Assembly: GCA_963682175.1 (NCBI GenBank)
Contig: OY821790.1
Coordinates: forward strand, 136,501-200,500
Reading direction: 5' to 3'
Origin: Triglochin maritima
Taxonomy: Eukaryota; Streptophyta; Magnoliopsida; Alismatales; Juncaginaceae
DNA: 64,000 nucleotides
Shown here: piece by piece, positions 11,104-20,490 of the stretch
How positions within the stretch are numbered: the first letter of the stretch is position 1
Layout of the letters: each line of letters starts with the position of its first letter
Made by a program: the position numbers and the translations under genes
Notes under the pieces: model-generated
The model's database searches: none
Seen by the model: the letters and a program-made list of their open reading frames with translations, nothing else
What the model was told of the DNA's origin: nothing

Positions 11104-11808
11104 CAGAGACACAAGCAAAACCATGTAACATTTTGTTGGCATTAAAGGAGAAATTCTGGGAGGATAATCTCAATCAAAGACACATTTATAACTTCAGAGA
11201 GTACATGAGGAGGACGACATCTGAAGACATGAATCCAGCTCAACAGTTTCTCAGTTAGGCAGTCCAGTATAACTATTTGCATTGGATTGTGGCAGATGAA
11301 GAAACTAATGTCCTCACTCACGCATTTTTGTCATATCCGATTTCAGTTCAGTTGTTGCGTACATACCCTTTCGTAATCTGCATGGATTCGACGTATAAGA
11401 CGAACAAGTACAAGATCCCTTTGTTTGAGATGGTTGGGGTTACTCCAATAAACATGAATTTTCTCGTCGGATATGCGATTTTGAAGGATGAGACCGAGTC
11501 TAGTTACCAGTGGGTGTTGGAGAGGTTGCGAGATCTTTTATTGAATATTGCTAGCCCGACTGCAATAATAACGGACAGGGAGATGAGTCTGATGCGACCA
11601 TTGACAGATGTTTTTCCTGAGTCTGCTTATTTACTTTGCACCTGTTATATCAACAAAGACGTGTACAACTATGCATACCACGTATTTGGCAAGAGCAAGC
11701 AGCTTGCAGAGAGTTTTAGGCGTAGAAAGTGGAGGAGAGTCATGCTTTCTGATTCACAGACGGATTATGATAGAGCAATCCGTAATCTGAAGGATTCTTT
11801 TAAGTCCT
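11104..11808 (+). pseudogene. MULE transposase catalytic region, left arm of palindrome D
   Basis: Continuation of the frame broken at 4600. It reads QRHIYNFREYMRRT, then a stop in place of Q (near 11255), then the DDE core: YPFVICMDSTYKTNKY, SPTAIITDREMSLMRP and CTCYINKDVYNYAYHVFGK. It ends abruptly at the palindrome centre, before the SWIM finger and third acidic residue. The His of the usual C-x2-H motif (CTWH in B) is Tyr here. Inactive. Confidence 0.8.
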
Positions 11809-11850
11809 GGCCAGTGCTCACGGAGTATGTGGAAGACACGTGGTTGGTGG
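11809..11850. other. Loop at the centre of the large palindrome
   Basis: About 42 bp of unpaired sequence between the inward-facing arms: TTAAGTCCTG ends the left stem and CAGGACTTGA begins the right stem. It still encodes transposase-like residues (TEYVEDTWLV), so the loop derives from the transposase gene. Confidence 0.8.
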
Positions 11851-13125
11851 CAGGACTTGAAAGAATCTTTCAGATTACGGACTGCTCTATAATAATCCGT
11901 CTGTGAATCAGAAAGCATGACTCTCCTCCACTTTCCACGCCTAAAACTCTCTGTAAGCTGCTTGCTTTTGCCGAATACGTGGTATGCATAGTTGTACACG
12001 TCTTTGTTGATATAACAGGTGCAAAGTAAATGAGCAGACTCAGGAAAAACATCTGTCAATGGTTGCATCAGACTCATCTCCCTGTCCGTTATTATTGCAG
12101 TCGGGCTAACAATATTCAATAAAAGATCTCGCAACCTCTCCAACACCCACCGGTAACTAGACTCGGTCTCATCCTTCAAAATTGCATATCCGACGAGGAA
12201 ATTCATGTTTGTTGGAGTAACCCCAACCATCCCAAACAAAGGGATCTTGTACTTGTTCGTCTTATACGTCGAATCCATGCAGATTACGAAAGGGTATGTA
12301 CGCAACAACTGAACTGAAGTCGGATGTGCCAAAAATGCGTGAGTGAAGACATTAGTTTCTTCATCTGCCACAATCTAATACAAATAGTTATATTGGACTG
12401 CCTGACTGAGAAACTGCTGAGCTGGATTCATGTCTTCAGATGTCGTCCTCCTCATGTACTCTCTGAAGTTATAAATGTGTCTTTGATTGAGATTATCCTC
12501 CGGGAATTTCTCCTTTACTGCCAACAAAATGTTATGTGTTCTTGCTTGTGCCTCTGTCATATCACGAACAATTTGTATGGCCGCAGCACTAAGTCCGTTG
12601 ACCTGTCGGTGACCCTCTGAATAAACTGCAAGGGTGTGGTTGTGCTGCCCATAGGTGCTACCCATAGGTACAACGACCCATCCATCACGATCCCGTCGCT
12701 CGACCACTTTTGCCAAAAAACGACAACCGCAATCTTTTCTTTTTGTGTTCTTTCGCAGTGCAATACTCGTATCACGAGAACTCATTTCATGTCTGCGGTC
12801 ACATCTCAGGTAACAATTCATCCGGTTATCTGCTTTTGGTTTGTATGATAATATAACCAAAAAAAATCTTGCCCTTATTGCAACTTGTTTTGCCCATTTA
12901 CAATCTTTCTCGATTGTTGTAAATATTTGTTTACTATCAAAAAACTCACTCCATCACCACCGAAATCTTGCAACGGAACCTTGAAAAAATTAATTTAACA
13001 AAAAATAATAAAAAATGGGCGTCTGTACCGCCTCCACGTTGGTGGAGGTGTCTTAGTCAGATGCCCGAGTCGGAAAAAAAATCCACCTCCATTACCTCGC
13101 CGGATCCAGGTGCTTCGTCAGATAT
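11851..13125 (-). pseudogene. MULE transposase, right arm of palindrome D (inverted copy)
   Basis: The minus strand repeats the left arm at roughly 95 percent at protein level where compared by eye: FAR1-type finger (CYLRCDRRHEM...CGCRF...HNH) at 12860-12640, YNFREYMRRTTSED, then VICMDSTYKTNKY and IITDREMSL to the centre. The start codon at 13123-13125 is ATA instead of ATG. A stop follows NYLY near 12375. Unlike the left arm it is not interrupted by a retrotransposon. Confidence 0.8.
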
Positions 13126-13279
13126 TTTCGTGGTGTTGGTACTAGGAATGTGAGTAAAGCTGAGTCAAAAACTTTGTTTGAAGACACAAGACGAAATGAG
13201 TATTAATTGATTTGTTAGGGGCAAAAGGGTAATTTATGGGGTGATTTAAGTAGTTTTCCGGTGACGAACAGTAGTCCCC

Positions 13280-13403
13280 TGTTTAGGAAGAAGAAATACT
13301 AAACCAAATGAGAAACAAGCATTTTACCTGGTGCCCTTCGAAGGTTTTTATGGCGTACGGTATCCCTTTGTTCTTGGCCATCACTTTTTCAACAATAGAA
13401 AAA
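13280..13403 (-). pseudogene. AIG1 relic fragment between MULE-D and MULE-B
   Basis: Reverse complement of 3742-3867, coding KNKGIPYAIKTFEGH on the minus strand. It ends at the MULE-B insertion and its continuation is at 19698. It is the mirrored flank of the palindrome. Confidence 0.7.
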
Positions 13404-13466
13404 CTGAACTGCTAAACATCGCCCTAAAATTACTTAAATCGCCCCTTGAAATTACCAAATTGCCCT
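13404..13466. repeat. Left terminal inverted repeat of MULE-B
   Basis: Matches 19697-19635 in reverse complement over the core AACT(G/A)CTAAAC(A/G)TCGCC and TACTTAAATC(G/A)CCCCTTGAAATTACCAAA. The PMD promoter begins just inside it. Confidence 0.85.
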
Positions 13467-13482
13467 TCATCCTATTTTTGCT

Positions 13483-13489
13483 TATATAT
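13483..13489 (+). promoter_or_regulatory. TATA box of the PMD gene (MULE-B)
   Basis: TATATAT in CTTATATATC, 62 bp upstream of the ATG at 13551 and inside the conserved terminal region. The same box is present upstream of PMD in A (3103-3109) and C (51743-51749). This is a prediction from position and sequence only. Confidence 0.55.
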
Positions 13490-13550
13490 CTCACAATTTC
13501 ACTCTTTTTTCAAAACTTTCTCTTCCTATACCTACTACAGAAGATTAGGA

Positions 13551-16180
13551 ATGTCTCGGAGGCCAGGCAAGCAGCCACCAGTTCCCCTGGTGTACCCGTA
13601 TACGGTAACCTTACTTTATTTATTTGTTTTTAAAAATAAAAAAAATTAAAAAAAGTGGGGGGCGTCCGAGGGGAGACGCCCCCCGCATGGGGCGGGCGTC
13701 TCCCTCGGACGCCGGCCACTAGCGGGAGACATCTGGGGAAGACGTCCTCCCGATGGAGGAGACGTCTTCGGCAGACGTCTCCCCCAAAGAGGAGGCGTCT
13801 CTCGGAGACGCCTCCACCATAAGGGAGGCGTCTCTCGCAGACGCCTCCACAATTTTTTTTTAAATTATTAAATCTGATAATTACTTTAATAAATTGTGAT
13901 AAATCTGAAAATTTAATTTAACAAATTCTTATTAAGTTTAACATTTGTGATATTTAGTTTTAACAATTTTTGATTTAGTTTAACAATTGTTTTAATTTAG
14001 TTTAACAAATTTTGATTTAGTTTAACAATTGTGATAATTTAGTTTAACAAATTTTGATTTAGTTTAACAATTGTGATAAATATGATAATTTAGTTTAACA
14101 AATTTAACAAATTTGTAATTAAAATTTCAATTAATAGTCATCGGGTCACAGTGGAGGGAAAGGCAAGTCGATACCATTACACGCCTTCCGTTCTTTAGAG
14201 GATGATTCAGCACCGCGTCATCCACGTAGACGGGGGATATCTGCTTCGGTCAGGAGGGAGAGAGAGGCATTACGTCGTCGTGAGGAGGATGATGATTCCT
14301 TCGATGATGAGCATGTGGACAGTCCCGACGACGGGAGCGACGATGATGACCCGTATGAGTTAGAGCGCCCGGAGGTGGAGAGGCAGGGGGAGTATAGCAG
14401 AGGACGTGGTCGAGCGGGTAGTTCTACTTCCGCCGGATGGATGGTGCGGAAGGGTAGGGGTGGGAGGTTTACGACCGGGGATTCGAGCTCGTGCACTGTT
14501 GATCCCCGCGCTCAGAAGAAGAAGAGGGTCCAGGACGATTCTTGGATCGTGAGCAGTATGACGCCTGGTGGTCCTTTAGATGGGAGCGTCATTCCTAGTT
14601 TCTGGGGTCACATCGCTAGACGGATCTGGGACGGAGAGGATCGGAAGGTTCTGAAGTGCCATAATCGGCACAGAGCCTGTACAGCACTACAGGGTTGGCG
14701 GTCTACACTAAGTGCTGATATCAGAGAGGAGATTAGTGCCACGCATTTGGGGCACTTACCGTACAGCATGTTCCCTTATCTCGACATGCCTTTGATTTCT
14801 ACGTTTGTGGAGCGGTGGCAGCCTGACACCAACACTTTCCACATGCCTTTCGGAGAGATGACGATCATGCTTCACGATGTTTTCCAGATCCTGCGCATTC
14901 CTGTGGATGGTCGTCTGGTTAGTGCTCAGGGGTCGACGTCTGAGCTGAGGTGTTATGTGGCAGAGTTGCTTGGTGTCACACCTGATGGTCTGGCGAGAGA
15001 TACAGCTTTATGGAGTGGTGGTGGTGTCGGCATCGACTCCCTTGAGGACCTATGCAGACGGGCACGACCTCCGCGGGCCGATGATACACAGTTGACGGCG
15101 TACCTATTCTTGATGCTCGGAGCCGTCTTGTTTGTCGACAAGAGTGGTTGTCGGATCAGACCACGCGATCTACTGGAGGCTAGGGACCCGGACACCGTTC
15201 GTGAGTACTCGTGGGGGTCAGCGACGTTGGCATACCTGTACCGGCAGCTTGGGATAGCTAGCCGTGCGGATTGTTCTGGGATTGCAGGTTGTCTTACGCT
15301 GCTGCAGGCGTGGATATACGAGTACTTTCCGGCATTCCGCCCGCATCGTGAGCGGAAGATTATCGACGAGGGTCATCCACGTTCGGGTATGTGGGCCGTC
15401 CGGAGCGAGGACAAGAGCGATGGACGATTGCGTTCCATCCGCGCACGGCTAGATCAGATGACTGCATCAGAGGTATCAAACTTTACACCATTTATTTAAT
15501 TTGAAGATGTATTATTATTAATGTGTTAAACTTTAGGTGGAGTGGTTACCCTATGGTCCTGACCCAGCAGCGGATGTCCCGAGGACTTTATTGATGGGTC
15601 TTATTCGTTATCGGGATATCATAGAGCCTTATATGACCGATCGGGTCTTGCGTCAGTTAGGATATGTTCAGGTGATCCCGGTTGACATCCCGACACCAGA
15701 GCATGCGGTGCGGTCTGCGACAGCAGCGACGTACGACGTCAGGTTCCCCGCTTCTACAGCGGAATCGACTTGGCAGACATTTCCGAGATCATGCCGATTG
15801 TTCCTTGGCGACTTCAGACGTAGTCGCGACCCCTCCGAGTGTGATGCACGTTATCTTGATTGGTTCGGTAGTTACTCACATCCTATCATCGTCCGTGGTG
15901 CCTCCCGGAGAGCAGATCGACCACCAGATAGGACGTGTGGCGATCTGGTAATTTTTTCATTTTATCTATATTTATTTGTACTGTATAATTTGTTAATGTA
16001 CGCTAATGTTATTGTTATGTGCAGTGGATGGGTAAGATGATACAGGCTGTAGACCCAATCTTGCAGATGAGGGATGATCTGCCAGACGATGCCAGAGCTG
16101 CATGCGGAGATTTGGATGAGATCATACGCTCGTGGCATACTCAGTTAGGCATCTCCGACCATGATTCGGATGATGAGTAG
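13551..16180 (+). CDS. Plant mobile domain (PMD) protein, MULE-B
   Basis: Predicted exons 13551-13604, 14138-15472, 15537-15947 and 16025-16180, all with GT-AG borders in phase 0, give 651 residues and a TAG stop. Residues 1-18 (MSRRPGKQPPVP...) come from a tiny first exon. They are followed by an Arg/acidic low-complexity region (RREREALRRREEDDD, DSPDDGSDDDD) and a GR-rich patch. The PMD (about residues 170-560) shows HLPYSMFPYLD, FHMPFGEMTIMLHDVFQILRIPVDG and the downstream WGSATLAYLYRQL and GCLTLLQAWIYEYFP blocks. PMD proteins are plant nuclear proteins related to MAIN/MAIL1 and are often carried by transposons. Whether this one assists transposition, targets DNA or counters silencing is unknown. 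It is convergent with the transposase-OTU gene; stop codons are 289 bp apart. Confidence 0.8.
13650..13857. repeat. Palindromic GGCGTCT/AGACGCC minisatellite in PMD intron 1 (MULE-B)
   Basis: Five to six units of about 36 bp made of short inverted repeats, as in A and C. Located inside intron 1 (13605-14137). Confidence 0.85.
13865..14135. repeat. AT-rich minisatellite in PMD intron 1 (MULE-B)
   Basis: Complement of the TTGTTAAACTAAAT repeat of MULE-A: about ten units of TTTAGTTTAACAA plus a short spacer, ending at the splice acceptor of exon 2. Confidence 0.8.
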
Positions 16181-16469
16181 GCTGATCTGTTGTACCGTAC
16201 TCTTAGTATTTGCATTTATATTTGTTTATCTGTCGTATGCTTATTATTTGTATTTGTGTTTGTGTTTGCTAACATATCGTACGCTTATTATTTGTATTTG
16301 TGTTTGCTTATTTGTCATACGCTTATTATTTTTATTTGTGTTTGCTAACGTATCGTACTATTATATATAATGCAAATAAAGCAAACATATCAAAACATAT
16401 TACATAATAAAGCAACAATATATAGTGTACAAACATATCAAAACATATTACATAATTGGTACAAACATA
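16181..16469. repeat. Short-repeat spacer between the two convergent genes of MULE-B
   Basis: Units of about 40 bp (CGTACGCTTATTATTTGTATTTGTGTTTGCTAA type, 16235-16355) and of about 30 bp (ACATATCAAAACATATTACATAA type, 16382-16469). No gene. Presumably 3' untranslated and polyadenylation region of both genes. Confidence 0.75.
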
Positions 16470-19400
16470 TCAAAACATATTACATAATTGTTGCCAAGAT
16501 GCTATCCTATTTTGGTACTCCAGCTCCCATCCAATAACACTCTCATCTCGTACTTGAAACCACAGAGTCGCTATAGGAGGTACGGGGAATCCCTCATTCA
16601 AATCCAAACGAATGTAATGAGCGTAACTCCCTAAATGAGCAATAATCAACTCTCTGCACGGTCTCGTCACGGTAGGTGGACTCTCCCAAGGTAGAACTGT
16701 AAGACATGGGTACAACGAACCATCATTTCCGAGAGAGAAGAACATAACTGCACACTTGTAAAAATTTGCAATGGGAAACAAGTCCGTCCACGTCTCCATG
16801 TAGTGATTCTCGCCACAAGGTCCCCCGCCCCAATTAATCCGGTGACGAGCCTGCGCCACACCGTCGTAGTATACGTGCTCATAAAAAGATGGGTTCGCAG
16901 CTAGCTCATTTGAAATCGAACGACGGGCGAGTTGCCAATTGTCTTCACCACCGTGAAAAACATCGGCGACACATCGAAATCCACAGTTTCCATCAGCACG
17001 TACATCATTCCACTGGTGTAGGAATGGCATAATGATTCCTGGAATCCTATCCGCATATGGAAAGTCGTCTACGTCAGCCCGCCCAGTCACTACAATATAA
17101 ACAAAAAATATAGTTACATATAATAACAAAAGATACATATTTACTGAAATAAATAACAAAATTATAATAACAATAAATATAGGGATGGTATACCTGATCC
17201 TCCCCTCACAGACGAAGAACCAGAAGATCGACCACGACCTTTGCTTCCACTACCGGAAGAACGACCACGACCTCTACTCCCACTACCTGAAGATCGACCA
17301 CTACCTCGCTCTGCATACTCAAACGCACTAGGGTCCCGTCGTGTCGACTTTCCCCTTGGTCGACCTCGTAGCTTTGTTTTTTCTGCAGGCTCTCTCAAAT
17401 TCGCATGTTCGGGGTGTAGCTGCTCGAATAAAACCCGAGAGGCAGATCGAATTACGGTGGGGTCACTTCCTGCAATCTCATCAACCAGGCTGCGAAAATG
17501 TTCGGCGTCTTGAGCTGCCTGAGACACAAACTCTGCGTTCCCGGCTCCTTCCCCAATGACAAGTGTCCTCCAGAACGAATGAATCTGCTCTATGTAAATT
17601 CCGTTGTCTGATTCAAGACATCCGCGGATGGTACATGCGCAAGGTATCCCATGAGAAGTCAGAAAAGCGCACTCACAACGATATTCAACTTCATCATCTA
17701 ACTCTTGCATTCTTTTCACCTCCTGACTCAGCAATTGCAAGCAGTGATGCGAAACTCGACCATTTATGTGACGATATAGAGCATGTCCGAAATTAGTCAA
17801 ATTTCGCCGTCTCGAGTCTTCAAGAGCGTTTCGAATATTCGTCAGCTGCATTTCAATAGCCGCGTTGACGCGCTCGAAAAGAGTGTCCAGAGCTGCAGTC
17901 GATGTAGAAATCCACTCTTTTAGAGCCGAATGAGCACTTTCGACCCTACAATTCGTGGTGTTCCCAAAATGAAGGACTTTGTTCGTCCAATTCAGCACAA
18001 ACTTTTCTTTATGCACCAACCACGTGGTGACCAGATACTCCGTGATAGCCGGCCACGATCTATACAAATCTTTCAGAGCATACGCAGCTCTATCATACTC
18101 GGCTTCTGAAGTAGAAAGCATGATTTTCCTCCATCTTCCACGCCTCAAAGTCTCTGCCATCTGCTTATTTTTCCCGAATACGTGGTATGCGTAGTTCAAT
18201 ACGTCTTTGTTGATGTGCCATGTGCATAGTAAATGAGCAGAGTCAGGAAATACCTCTCTCACTGGTCGCATAAGGCCTAACTCCCGGTCTGTTATTATTG
18301 CAGTCGGGCTGACAATCCCCAATAACAGATCTCGCAACTTCTCCATCACCCACAGATAACTGGAGTAAGTTTCATCCATCAAAATCGCATATCCAATAAG
18401 GAAATTCATGTTTGTTGGTGTGACCTCAATCATTTCGAACAAAGGCATCTTATACTTGTTCGTCTTGTAAGTCGAATCCATGCAGATAACGAAAGGATAT
18501 GTCCGCAACAACTGGACTGACGTCGGATGTGCCAAAAAAGCGTGAGTGACGACATCAGTTTCTGGATCCGCCATAATCCAATGTAAGTACTCACACTGCA
18601 CTGCTTGATAGAGAAACTGCTGGACGGGATTCCGGTCTTCAGATTTTGTCCTCCTCATGTAATCTCTGAAATTATAAATATGCCTTTGATTTGGATTGTC
18701 CTCCGGGAATTTTTCTTTTACTGCCTTCGAGATGTTCCGTGGTTTTGCTTGCGCCTCAGTCATATCATGAACAATCTTCTTCGCCCCAGAACTTAGACCA
18801 CTAATTTGACGATGACCCTCTGGATAAACTGCCAGTCTGTGGTTGTGATGTCCGTGAGCACTATTAAAAACCACAACCCATCCATCACGATCTCGTCGCT
18901 CCACCACTTTTATTAAGAAACGGCAACCACAACCCTTTCTTTTGGTGTTTCTTCGAAGTGCAGTATCCATATCCCGAGACTCCATTTGATTTCGCCGGTC
19001 GCATCTCAAATAACAATCCATCCGACTATCTGATCTTGTTTTGTACGACGACACGACCAAAAAAAACCCAGCTCCGATAGCTACTTGTTTGGCCCATTTA
19101 CATGCTTCATCGATTGTTTCAAAGATTTGTGTAGTTTGAAATAACTCCCTGTAATCCACTCCATCACCACCGAAATCTTCCAACGGAACCTACAAAAATA
19201 AAATCGAAATTAAAAAAATCAAAAAAAATTCGGGCGTCTGTATTAAACGCCTACCCCATGGGAGGGGCGTCTGAGTTAAACGCCCTTCCCAAGGGTGAGG
19301 CGTCTGCGTAGGACGCCTGACCCTAGGGAAGAGCGTCTACTACAGACGCCTTACCCAAGGGGAGGACGTCTACGTAAGACGCCTCTCCCATTGCGTAGGC

Positions 19401-19543
19401 GTCTGCGTTAGACGCCTCGGCCATGGGGAGGACGTCCTACGCAGACGCCCTCACCTTGGGGGAGGCGTCTAATGCAGACGCCCGGCCCAAAATTTGCCCC
19501 GCGCCAGGCTTACCTCACCGGATGCATCACCCTCGCCAGACAT
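16470..19543 (-). CDS. MULE transposase fused to an OTU cysteine protease, MULE-B
   Basis: Predicted minus-strand exons 19543-19514, 19189-17194 and 17089-16470 give 881 residues. The last intron (17193-17090) is a phase-1 GT-AG intron joining the transposase to the OTU part in frame. Domains in order: FAR1/WRKY-GCM1-type zinc finger (about 65-130; CYLRC, GCGC, HHNH); MULE DDE core with D at about 248 (ICMDSTYKTN) and D at about 311 (IITDRE), a C-x2-H motif (CTWH) and E in NCRVESAHSALK; SWIM finger (CECAFLTSHGIPCAC, about 510-550); AT-hook-like RGRPRGK and a Gly/Ser/Arg tail. The OTU domain follows with DGNC (Asp708, Cys711) and His833 in AHYIRL. OTU enzymes usually cleave ubiquitin linkages; a role in protecting transposase or altering host proteins is my inference. 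A TATA box lies at 19593-19599. All motifs are intact. Confidence 0.8.
17090..17193 (-). other. Phase-1 intron joining transposase and OTU exons (MULE-B)
   Basis: Minus strand GTATACC...TTTATATTGTAG, 104 bp, very AT-rich (plant-like). If unspliced, the transposase ends after IPSLYLLLL at a stop inside the intron (near 17162). Splicing could therefore switch between a free transposase and a transposase-OTU fusion. Confidence 0.65.
19225..19498. repeat. Palindromic minisatellite in transposase intron 1 (MULE-B)
   Basis: About seven units of roughly 36-38 bp, each with (G/A)GCGTCT-N5-8-AGACGCC and linkers such as CCCCATGGG. It fills the intron between the 10-codon exon 1 and exon 2. It is related to, but not identical with, the PMD intron minisatellite. 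Confidence 0.85.
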
Positions 19544-19592
19544 TTTCGTGGTGTTTTTACTGATAAATTATGAATATACAACCGTAGGCTTA

Positions 19593-19599
19593 ATTTATA
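19593..19599 (-). promoter_or_regulatory. TATA box of the transposase-OTU gene (MULE-B)
   Basis: TATAAAT on the minus strand, about 50 bp upstream of the ATG at 19541-19543 and conserved in C (46083-46089). It lies just inside the terminal inverted repeat. Confidence 0.55.
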
Positions 19600-19634
19600 G
19601 ACACGGGACGATATGGGTATTAAATATATTGTTA

Positions 19635-19697
19635 AGGGCACTTTGGTAATTTCAAGGGGTGATTTAAGTAGTTTTGAGGCGACGTTTAGTAGTTCCC
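19635..19697. repeat. Right terminal inverted repeat of MULE-B
   Basis: Inverted match to 13404-13466 and close match to the left end of C (45985-46045). Ends GTTTAGTAGTTCCC. Confidence 0.85.
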
Positions 19698-20490
19698 TGG
19701 AAAAATGTTATGAACTTGTTTCTATTTTTCAGTAGGATCTGTTGCTCTATTGTCAAAAGGCATCATTTTCTCGCGACCACAGGTTTTGAGAATATTCTGC
19801 ATGAAAAGTTAGTAACATTAGGAACTAATGACAAGTTTAAGTGAAATACTTAAATAACAACTTAAGTTTGCTTTTGACGTACGTGGGCAGGACCCATTAA
19901 GCCCAGAAATCAATAACAAATTTTCTTTTCTTTGATATTACGGTTTATATTTAATCAAAGGTCTGGGTTAAATCCCTTTCAAATAAGGCAATGACACTGT
20001 AAATCAACCAATAAACAAATACGGAAGTACCCAATTATTTTGTTAACAATTCATATTTCGTTGTCCCCTCGAACAACCCAATATAGTCACCAATATTGTT
20101 TCGATAAAAATGTGTACAAAAAGTATTTTTTTAATTCAAATCATGATATAACAACATATAGGTTTCACAATATCGATCACTTAAATTTTGAAACATAAGT
20201 TTAGCTTATATATCAAATTCAATCCAACGGTAGAATTTTGAATTTAATTGTCATATGATAATAATCAAACTATAGGCCTCAATTTTATAAGTCTTATTCT
20301 AACATTTCTATTGATATGGCATTTTCCAATTAGGCGGCTCAATTCGGACGGTTAGACTGTAATCCAATGGTTAATAGCTAGTCTAAGTGGATATAAGCAT
20401 ATTTGTTATGTTGCAGTGATTCGAATTTATTGGTTTTGCTGTAATAACTAACATACTACGTGATGAATTGCAATTTGCACGAAAATTAAC
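19698..20490 (-). pseudogene. AIG1 relic, right arm of the palindrome (3' exon and intron)
   Basis: On the minus strand 19815-19710 carries the exon whose mate is at 3655-3760 (REKMMPFDNRATDPTEK). 19835-20490 is intron-like and matches 52850-53213 of the third AIG1 copy. Up to about 20272 it is the inverted copy of 3184-3712. Interrupted by MULE-B on one side and by the small MULE on the other. Confidence 0.65.

Larger units (their letters stand above)
3868..13279. mobile_element. MULE-D, tail-to-tail palindromic MULE derivative (contains nested gypsy J)
   Basis: The left end (GGGGACTACT...AAACTACTTAAATCACCCC) and the right end are inverted copies. Between them, two truncated copies of the MULE transposase gene point toward each other: the plus strand from 4022, interrupted by gypsy J and resuming at 11104, and the minus strand from 13125 to 11851. 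They meet at a loop of about 42 bp (11809-11850). No direct target duplication is visible. Instead the flanks are inverted copies (CCTAAATA left, TGTTTAGG right), so the mirror symmetry continues into AIG1 DNA on both sides. This fits an inverted duplication of a MULE plus its flank. Confidence 0.8.
13404..19697. mobile_element. MULE-B, complete Mutator-like element with transposase-OTU and PMD genes
   Basis: 6294 bp. The ends are CTGAACTGCTAAACATCGCCC (left) and, inverted, GGGAACTACTAAACGTCGCC (right), similar over about 60 bp. The flanking 8-mers TAGAAAAA (13396-13403) and TGGAAAAA (19698-19705) form a target duplication with one mismatch. The uninterrupted target sequence is visible at 3712-3765. 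Two convergent genes fill it: PMD on plus and transposase-OTU on minus, with their starts at opposite ends. All exons are open, so this is the best candidate for a functional copy. Confidence 0.9.

Noticed and set aside
11277..11906. Functional transposase in MULE-D
   Set aside because: The frame lacks its N-terminal finger (separated by gypsy J and a stop), ends at the palindrome centre before the third acidic residue and SWIM finger, and has a changed C-x2-H motif.
14218..14496. ORFs antisense to PMD exon 2 (also 2089-2367, 14953-15195, 50678-50956)
   Set aside because: Shadow frames of the GC-rich PMD exons, present only because the sense gene is conserved.
19225..19498. CRISPR-like array
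   Set aside because: Short palindromic units are regularly spaced, but units diverge, spacers are also repeats, and the array sits in a plant transposon intron with no cas genes.
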